A stretch of DNA of 64,000 nucleotides from Lolium rigidum (Eukaryota; Streptophyta; Magnoliopsida; Poales; Poaceae), in the NCBI RefSeq assembly GCF_022539505.1, contig NC_061514.1:248732124-248796123 (forward strand). The letters run 5' to 3'. A model generated the notes under the pieces. The model saw nothing but the letters and a program-made list of their open reading frames with translations. It made no database searches and was not told the DNA's origin. A program made the position numbers and the translations under genes. Shown here in pieces: positions 57,459-64,000 of this stretch. Within the stretch, counting starts at the first letter, position 1. The number at the start of each line of letters is the position of its first letter.

Positions 57459-60350
57459 TGCCCCTGGTTCGTTAGTTGTACTCAGTTTTCCCCAGCCTCT
57501 TAAATTTTCCTCAGTTTTCTCCTCCCTCTAGTTTGAAACCCCTTGCAGACGCTCGGACGGGAGGGTTGCCGTCTGGTCAGAGGCCTTCCGTTACCGGTGA
57601 TGGCTAGGGAGCCGCGGTGGTTTTGACTTGACCGTTGCTTTCAAATTGTGTTGACTGTTGACTGGAGGAGCTGACCCAAAGCTTTCCCCTCCGCCCGAGA
57701 CTGGAGGAGCTCACACACCGCCCCTCCGCCGCCACGCCGTCCTGCCGACCTACCTTATGGCGTCGTCCGCCACCGATCCGCCCCCGCCCCCACCACCACC
57801 CCCGGGAGGCGGAGAGGGCTCCGCCTCCACCAGATCTAGATCTACCCCTGTCGAGGTAGAGTTTGTATTTCCGTCTGGTGTGCCGCCTCTTCCCGTCAGC
57901 CGCGGAGAAGATTGGGAATCGGAGGGATCTAACGCATGGATTCCATCTCGGGTAAGCATCGTCTCGCCTATGTGAATCAACGTAGGGCAGTTTTTGAGCG
58001 CCAATCGTTGTTGCTCAACTAACTGCGTTGCTTTTCGAATAGGATTGATCCAGCACTGGCTTTTCGGCTGGTGGTTAGGCTGGATTCTAGCTTTAAGCGT
58101 GATTCTAAACGCTATAAGAATGGGTTTTACTTCCCTGCGGTGGTTGCAACCACCATCTCGTTGAGGGATTTCAAAGCTAGCATCTACGATAAGTACACCT
58201 GGAGCTCTCTCGATGCAGTTCATTTCGAATATTTCAACAACACGGAGCGAAGATTTGTTCCACTAATTTCCGACGACGATCTGGGAATTCTTTTTTGCTT
58301 TGAATGCTTCTTGTCGGTTCGGTAAAATTTGTATCCATGTGGACAGGGGCCAGGCATCATCTGGTGCTAGGGCATCATCAGGTGGTCGGGCATCATGTCT
58401 CTCTACTGCTGCTGCCTCTGCTAATAGTGTGAGCCCCGACGCTCCTTGTACTTCCACAGCAGCACCATCTGTCCCCAGTGCTAGTGGTAGCTAGATCGTT
58501 CCTATGGTCGATGTGGAGGACGATGCAGAGATTGGGGATCAGTCTCCTCAAGATGGTGAGGATGAGTTGATGTTTCCTGAATTGGTAGATCGATGCAGTA
58601 AGCAGGCAATGGAGGATCAATACATCGAAGATATTGCTTTTGGTGCCAGATTTGATGACACTGATGATGAAGGGAAGAATGAGAACAATGAAAGCCTCGT
58701 TTTAGCTGATTACAAAGGTGATGACTTGCCAACAATTGAGTGGAACAGGGAGGATCCTCAGCTTGCAGCAGGCACCGTATTTCAAACGATGATGGACTTT
58801 CGTAATGCAATTACTACATATTGCCTCTCTCTAAGAATAATTATGAGGTTATTAAAAGTGAGCCAGGTAGGTTCACAATTAAATGCCCGTACAAGAGGTG
58901 TAGGTGGAGGCTGCATGCATCCACAATGCGCAGAAGCACCTTGGTTCATGTACTACGCCAACCAGTTGTGTATTTTAGATCACAGTGTAAAATTTGTTAA
59001 CTGTTACTGATATCCCTTATCATTATGTTTCGGATAAAGAAGAATGAGGAGGTCCATAGGTGTCCACCTCGAGGGGGAGAGCCGGAGGTGAAAACAAAGC
59101 TAGCGAAGACTAGTTGGTTGGCAGATAGAATCCTAGATTGGCTGAGAGAAACTCCTTCACTTGGTCCAACATCACTCCAGAAAAAGATGGTTGAGAAGTT
59201 TGATATAAAAGTACCTTACATGAGGATGTTCTATGCAAAGGAAATGGCTCTTGACAAGATCAATGGTCCATGGAATGAAAGCTTTCAGTTGCTTTACACT
59301 TTCAAAGCTGAAGTGGAGATGGCTAGTCCAGGCAGTGTTGTAGCGATAGACAAGCATACAGTTCCCTACAAATTGAAAAGCGGGAAGGTAATGCACAAGG
59401 AATGTTTTAGAACGGCTTTTGTTTATTTCAAAGCTTACTGGAAAGGCTTTCTGGACGGTTCCAGGCCTTATTTGGTCGTGGATGCAACAGCTCTTCATGA
59501 CAGGTTTAAAGGACAGCTAGTTGCTGCTACTGCAGTTGATGGACACAGTTGGATGTTCCCTGTTGCTTATGGAGTTTTGGAGGTTGAGTCAGAGGAAAGT
59601 TGGACTTGGTTTCTGCAGAATTTGCGCGACATTATAGGTCATCCAACAGGACTTGTTATCCACACGTACGCTTGCAAAGGTTTGGAGAGTGCGGTAGAAG
59701 CAAGATTCTCCGGAGTGGAGCATAGGGAATGTATGCGACACTTGGTACAAAATTTTACAAAGAAATTCAAGGGTAAAGTTTTTACCGACAACCTATGGCC
59801 AGCTTCATACACATGCAGCTCTAGGAAGCATCTCGTTTCATTTGGATGTGTTGTATAAACAAAAACCTGGGGTGAAGGATTACTTGGATGAACATCATGG
59901 TAGGGTGTGGTCAAGAAGCCAATTCAATGAAATTTGCAAGGTACACTATGTAACAAGTAACCTTGCGGAGAGTTTCAATTCAAAGGTCAAGTCATTGAAA
60001 GGGCTTATGCTGTGGCAAATATTTGATAAGATTAGGCAGATGATCATGATAAAGATCGATCTGCGTCAAAGAATTACATCCACACAATATGCTGGCCATC
60101 TCATTCTCCCATCTTTGATTAAGTCTTTGCATGACAAATACCCACTATGCTTAGAAACTTTGTCCAAATGAGTCCAAATTGGTCACACTTGTGTATCTTT
60201 GAAATGCAAACAATATCATGTCGGCCAAAATGTACTATACTGTTCAAGTAACACAATTATACAATTTTTATGCCAAAAGCTTCAATTTCCCTTAGTCCCT
60301 TTATTATTTGGGTGCCCCTGTTTTACTTAGTGTTACTCAGTTTTCCTCTC
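57459..60350 (+). mobile_element. MULE (Mutator-like element), boundaries approximate
   Basis: The MuDR-type transposase remnant is bracketed by related sequence in the same orientation: GTGCCCCTGG then GTACTCAGTTTTCC at 57459-57495, and GTGCCCCTGT then GTTACTCAGTTTTCC at 60312-60346. No long terminal inverted repeats and no 9-bp TSD were found by eye, so the borders are tentative. Confidence 0.55.
57658..60171 (+). pseudogene. MuDR-type transposase with N-terminal PB1-like segment
   Basis: The first exon encodes a Pro/Gly-rich leader and VEVEFVFPSGVPPLP. A likely intron (GTAAGC near 57950 to about 58040) precedes FRLVVRLDSSFKRDSKRYKN and YFNNTERRFVPLISDDDLGI, a PB1-like fold often fused to grass MULE transposases. 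A Ser/Ala linker and an acidic region follow, then the MuDR DNA-binding domain (EDPQLAAGTVFQTMMDFRNA), which loses frame near 58838. The MULE domain lies at 59025-59858: YLVVDATALHDRFKGQLVAA, MFPVAYGVLEVESEESWTWF and VEHRECMRHLVQNF. After another frameshift near 59830 the end reads VHYVTSNLAESFNSKVKSLK and stops at 60171. The zinc knuckle expected further on is missing. Confidence 0.8.
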
Positions 60351-61024
60351 CGGCCCACTTGTTTTACTCGGTCCTACTCAGCTTTGCCCTTCCGATAAAC
60401 ATTTCCTCACATTTCCCCTCTTAGTTCTACCTCAGCTTTTCCTCACTTGTACTCACTGGCTGATCTCTGATTGGTCGAGATGTATGTCACACGGATCTTG
60501 GTTAGTTGAAAGCTCAACAAACGCTTGCACCATTCGATCTTTTATGATCGGACGGCCTGTATATCTCTCTCTACCACGATGGACGCATACGGAGAGAAGA
60601 GCAGAGCACATACCTACCAACCCTGGCAGTCGCATATTCCTGTCGCATCTTCCTCTCTCCTATTTCCTCTCTTACTCCGGCGGTTGCGGCGGCGCGGATC
60701 TAATCGTGCGTGCGGCGGCGTGCGGCAGCGCGGATCTAACCGTGCGGCGGCGTGGATCTAAGAGTGCCGGTGAGGATCTAACCTTCAGAAATAGTTGAAA
60801 TGTCTCTCTCTGTCTCACTTTCGTTTCTCTTCTCAGATCTGTTGATGATGAAGACGGCGTCCGTGCCGATAGTGGTCATCGATGGCAAGATCATTGAAGC
60901 CATCGCCTACAACATCGCTTCGACGGGCGCAGATCCAGCATTCAATGTCGGAGCCTCGTTGATGTATCACTTCCGTTGCCCTCCTCGCATCCATTGATGA
61001 AGAAGGATACCAAGATGGCGGCCG
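60351..61024. other. No recognised gene; short GC-rich repeats
   Basis: Three copies of a GCGGATCTAACCGTGCGGCG-like word lie at about 60693-60765. A short frame at 60800-60997 (KTASVPIVVIDGKIIEAIAY) has no recognised family. This is the flank into which the Gypsy element starting at about 61025 inserted. Confidence 0.4.
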
Positions 61025-61565
61025 TGCCGACCGATGGGGATATACCCTAAGGGGGTGTGCCACCAGTCCCACTCGCCATGGAGGTGAAGGCCCAAGAAGA
61101 TCGCCGGCCGCCCGAGCGACCGGGTGGTCAGGTCCTGCAGCGACCAAGCCGCAATCCCGGACGGGCCGACCGGATAAAGATCTGCGCGACCGGAGAAGGA
61201 GATTACTTGCGAGAAGGGAAGCAATCCCGGATTAGTAGCAACCGATACGATTCGAGTTATCCTCATGTAACCCTAGATCGGGGGTGCCTATATAAACCCC
61301 CGAGCTAAACCCTAGAAAACACATCATCGAAGATCCAATCTCCCCCTTATAGCTCTTGGCGTAGCCGCCGACTGAGCCCCCCCCATTTTAATTCTACACT
61401 GAGTAATAGATCTAGCAGGACGTAGGCCTTTTACTCTCCGGAGGGGCTAACCTGGGTAAACCCTTTCGTCTTGTGCACCTCGTTCCGCAGATGGCTGAGT
61501 TCCCTTGCCCCCGCATCAACGAAGTGCTGCCCCCTGTAGCACCTGCTGTGGTAATATCCACGACA
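61025..61565 (+). repeat. 5' LTR of a further Gypsy element
   Basis: The sequence between TGCCGACCGATGGGG and CCACGACA has LTR features: a TATATAAA box at 61290-61297 followed by a CTAAACCCTAGAAAACACATC leader, and a primer-binding site directly after it. The 5' border is inferred from the TG start and is uncertain. No partner LTR is in the window. Confidence 0.65.
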
Positions 61566-61566
61566 G

Positions 61567-61584
61567 TGGTGCCCACCGTGGGGC
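61567..61584 (+). promoter_or_regulatory. Primer-binding site of the right-hand Gypsy element
   Basis: TGGTGCCCACCGTGGGGC lies one base after the LTR end, in the position and style of Tat/Gypsy primer-binding sites (usual form TGGCGCC). Confidence 0.6.
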
Positions 61585-61589
61585 ATGGG

Positions 61590-62735
61590 ACATCCGGCCT
61601 CCAAGCTGCGGCGAGGCCCTACTCGCCAATCCGCCGGCCGACCGTCTCCGGCAGGATGATCGCCACGGACAACTTCTTCCACATCCAGCCGAGCTCCTAT
61701 CAGCCGGCCTCGTCGCCCCTATCCCACGCTTGGATGGTGCCGGTCGGCACGATCAACCTCTTCGTCGGGCTCGCCGGCGTCAGCGACCCCAGCGAGGCTC
61801 GCCCCGGCCCGCTGCACGAACCCTTCGCGCTAGCGCAACTCCTGACAGCCACTCTCCCCTCTCCGGCAGCGCACACGCCGAGGGAGAGTCGGCTCTGGAG
61901 GATGACGCAGATTCGGCTCTGGAGGATGATGCCGATTCGGCATCAGCAGTATCGGTTGCTGGATCCATCACTGCAGCGTCAATGGAAGAATCCATCACCC
62001 CGGTCTCCCACCCGAGCGACTTTGAGGATAACTCCATCCTCCCCCTCTTCGACTCTGAGTTGGAAACCGACTCCGTCGACGCCCCGCGCTACCAATACCC
62101 GATCGCCGTCTTCATGGCAGGAGGCGATGAAGTGCCTCCAAACGACGCCTTCTCCACTCCCCTCCCCGCAACCACCAACGCGACCGAGATCGAGGCGCAT
62201 CGGGCGGCCCTTGAGGAGCAGAGGAAAAAGGAGCTCGCCGAGCGGCAGAAATTCCGCCTCGAACAAGAAGAGGTGAGAGCCGTGTCCCATTACCGTCAAG
62301 AGCGCAACCGCCTGCGCATGGAGCGTGCCTGAGCACTGGGATTTCCCAGTGCCCGCCTCAACTTCGACGACCCGGACGGAGAGGTCCGGGTCGCCCAGGT
62401 CCAGAATCACGGCGTCCCCGAGTCGAGTCGAGTCGGGCCGCCGCCGGCAAAGTGGCGCACGGCGCGCCACCACCACCACCACCACCTCCACCACCCCCTC
62501 CGCCCGAAGCTCCCCGCGCAGAGGTCGACGCCAACGGCCTACCCCTTCACTCGTCGCCAGCCGACAACGTTGCGGCCGCACATGCCGTTCTCGCTAGACT
62601 CCCTGAAACGGGAGACGACGAGATCCTCGTCCAGCATGCCAAGGCCCTAGTCGCTAAGGCCCTGGAGCAGCAGCATGCCGCCGCCGATTCACAGGGGCGA
62701 CTGATGTCTACGCAGGCTTCTATTCCTGTAGACAG
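61590..62735 (+). pseudogene. gag N-terminal region of the right-hand Gypsy element
   Basis: Two frames carry coding-like text. First MIATDNFFHIQPSSYQPASS and VPVGTINLFVGLAGVSDP. After a shift near 61860 comes an acidic stretch with a duplicated SALEDDAD unit, then SDFEDNSILPLFDSELETD and ALEEQRKKELAERQKFRLEQ up to a stop at 62332. A third frame continues with a proline run (about 62465-62510) and ETGDDEILVQHAKALVAKAL. This fits the disordered N-terminus of Tat-lineage Gag. It is cut at 62735 by an inserted LTR, so capsid and pol are absent. Confidence 0.6.
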
Positions 62736-64000
62736 TGTTGGGCCTCCAAGAGCAGAGGTTTGTAGAACAGCAGCAAGTTTATCGAACTCAGGGAGGTAGA
62801 GGAAAAAGATATCCCTCTAAAGCAACCCTGCAATCACGATACAAGAAGTCTCTTGTGTCCTCAACACACCTAATACACTTGTCAGACGTATAGGTGCACT
62901 AGTTCGGCGAAGAGATAGTAAAACACATGTGGTATAGATGGTGGTAATATTGCAGGAAGTAAAGATGCAGTAAAACAGTAAACAAACGGTGCCAGAAAAT
63001 AGCTTGCTGGCGTGGGAGGCAATTCTCTGTGGTGTAAACAAGGCCTAGGGATCATACTTTCACTAGTGGACACTCTCAACATTGATCACATAACTGAATA
63101 AACAAATACTACTTTCTCTACACTCTCTTGTTGGATGACAAACACCATTCATTGTGTAGGGCTACAAGAGCTCCCTCAAGCCGGAGTTAACAAGCTCCAC
63201 AACATTCGGTGTTCATATTTAAGTAACCTTAGAGTGCATAATAGACCATTGCAATTATACCGAGTACTAACATAGCATGCACACTCGTCACCGTCGAGCT
63301 ATGAAAGGGGAATAGATCGCATCAATACTATCACAGCAATAGTTAACTTCATAATCTACAAGAGATCACAATCATAACCTATGCCAAGTACTACATGATG
63401 CACACACTGTCACCATTACATCATGGAGGAGGAATAGAATACTTTAATAACATCACTAGAGTAGCACATAGATGATATTCAACTAGATCACAAAGCTCAT
63501 GGTCACATAAAGATCACATGGGAGAGAGAGATGAACCACATAGCTACGGTACAGCCCTTAGCCTCGGGGATGAACTACTCCCTCCTCATCATAGGAGACA
63601 GCAGCGACGAAGAAGATGGCGGTGGTGTCGATGGAGTTGCCTTCCGAGGGCACTTCCCCGTCCCGGCAGCGTGCCGGAACAGAGACTCCTGTCCCCCAGA
63701 TCTTGGCTTCGCGATGGCGGTGGCTCTGGAAGGTTTCTCGTACCGTGGCTTATCCGTGTAGGGTTTTCGCGACGGAGTCCTTAAGTAGGCGGAAGGGCAG
63801 CCTCGGAGGGGCCCTGGTGGGGCCACACAATAGGGGGGCACGCCCCACCCCTTGGCCGCGCCGCCCTGGCGTGTGGGGCCCCTGAGCTCCCCTCCGATCT
63901 CTCTCCGGTGTTCGGAAGCTTCGTGGAAAAATAAGATTCGGGCGTTGATTTCGTCCAATTCCGAGAATATTTCCTTACTAGGATTTCGAAACCAAAAACA
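62736..64000 (-). repeat. Partial LTR running off the window
   Basis: It begins TGTTGGGCCTCCAAGAGCAG on the plus strand (the 3' end of a minus-oriented LTR). It includes GGTGCACTAGTTCGGCGAAG, and from 63518 a GC-rich block (CTTCCCCGTCCCGGCAGCGT, GGCGTGTGGGGCC). That block reads, in reverse, like the solo LTR at about 51340-51760. Open frames within it are composition artefacts. Confidence 0.75.

Noticed and set aside
28..64000. tRNA genes, rRNA genes, CRISPR arrays, bacterial operons
   Set aside because: No cloverleaf with A/B boxes, rRNA core motifs or spaced direct repeats were seen. The sequence is clearly plant nuclear.

Overview
This window looks like a transposon-dense intergenic stretch from the nuclear genome of a large-genome grass, most likely a pooid such as a member of the Triticeae or a close relative. 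That rests on recognised element types: Tat-type and Athila-type Gypsy retrotransposons, a large CACTA element with GCCGGCGCACC subterminal motifs, LINE and Copia remnants, a MULE, and Tourist and Stowaway MITEs. I could not confirm the species. I found no convincing intact host gene, no rRNA or tRNA gene and no CRISPR array.

Left flank (1-6.2 kb): the end of a Helitron-type PIF1 helicase on the minus strand, then about 5 kb of low-coding DNA with exon-like pieces, a 77-bp tandem duplication and a GC-rich first-exon-like segment near 4.4-4.8 kb. A plus-strand LINE reverse transcriptase remnant lies at 5.7-6.1 kb.

Core (6.2-54.1 kb): one nested stack, resolved by target-site duplications (TSDs) and by reading frames that resume across the junctions. 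A Copia RNase H remnant (minus) is split by a 5'-truncated LINE (minus). The LINE is split by a 46-kb Tat-type Gypsy element (7294-53278, minus, TSD CCAGA). This outer element has gag and protease but no reverse transcriptase or integrase, and carries genes antisense to gag. Its antisense gene is split by a CACTA element (10399-45268, TSD CGC). The CACTA carries a TNP2 transposase, a second gene combining a Ptta/En-Spm domain with a Ulp1-like domain, and a small RNase H1-N/viroplasmin-like protein with a hydrophobic tail. The second CACTA gene is split by an Athila-type element lacking RT and integrase (15410-24971, TSD CGCCG). TNP2 is split by a young Tat-type element with a complete but broken pol (29435-42375, TSD CCGCC). 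A solo LTR (51204-52794, TSD GTTGA) sits inside the 5' LTR of the outer Tat element.

Right flank (54.1-64 kb): a diverged LTR fragment, a Tourist MITE, a Stowaway MITE, an unrecognised coding-like fragment, a frameshifted MULE transposase with an N-terminal PB1-like segment (57.6-60.2 kb), then the 5' LTR, primer-binding site and start of gag of another Gypsy element, interrupted at 62736 by a minus-strand LTR that runs out of the window.

Biologically, the recurring theme is LTR elements that keep gag, protease and an extra non-pol ORF. The two Tat elements share a convergent layout, with antisense genes between pol (or protease) and the 3' LTR, and with arrays of polypurine-tract-like cassettes before the 3' LTR. 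Nearly every long ORF carries frameshifts or stops, so most elements here probably depend on proteins supplied in trans. Domain assignments were made by eye without database searches.
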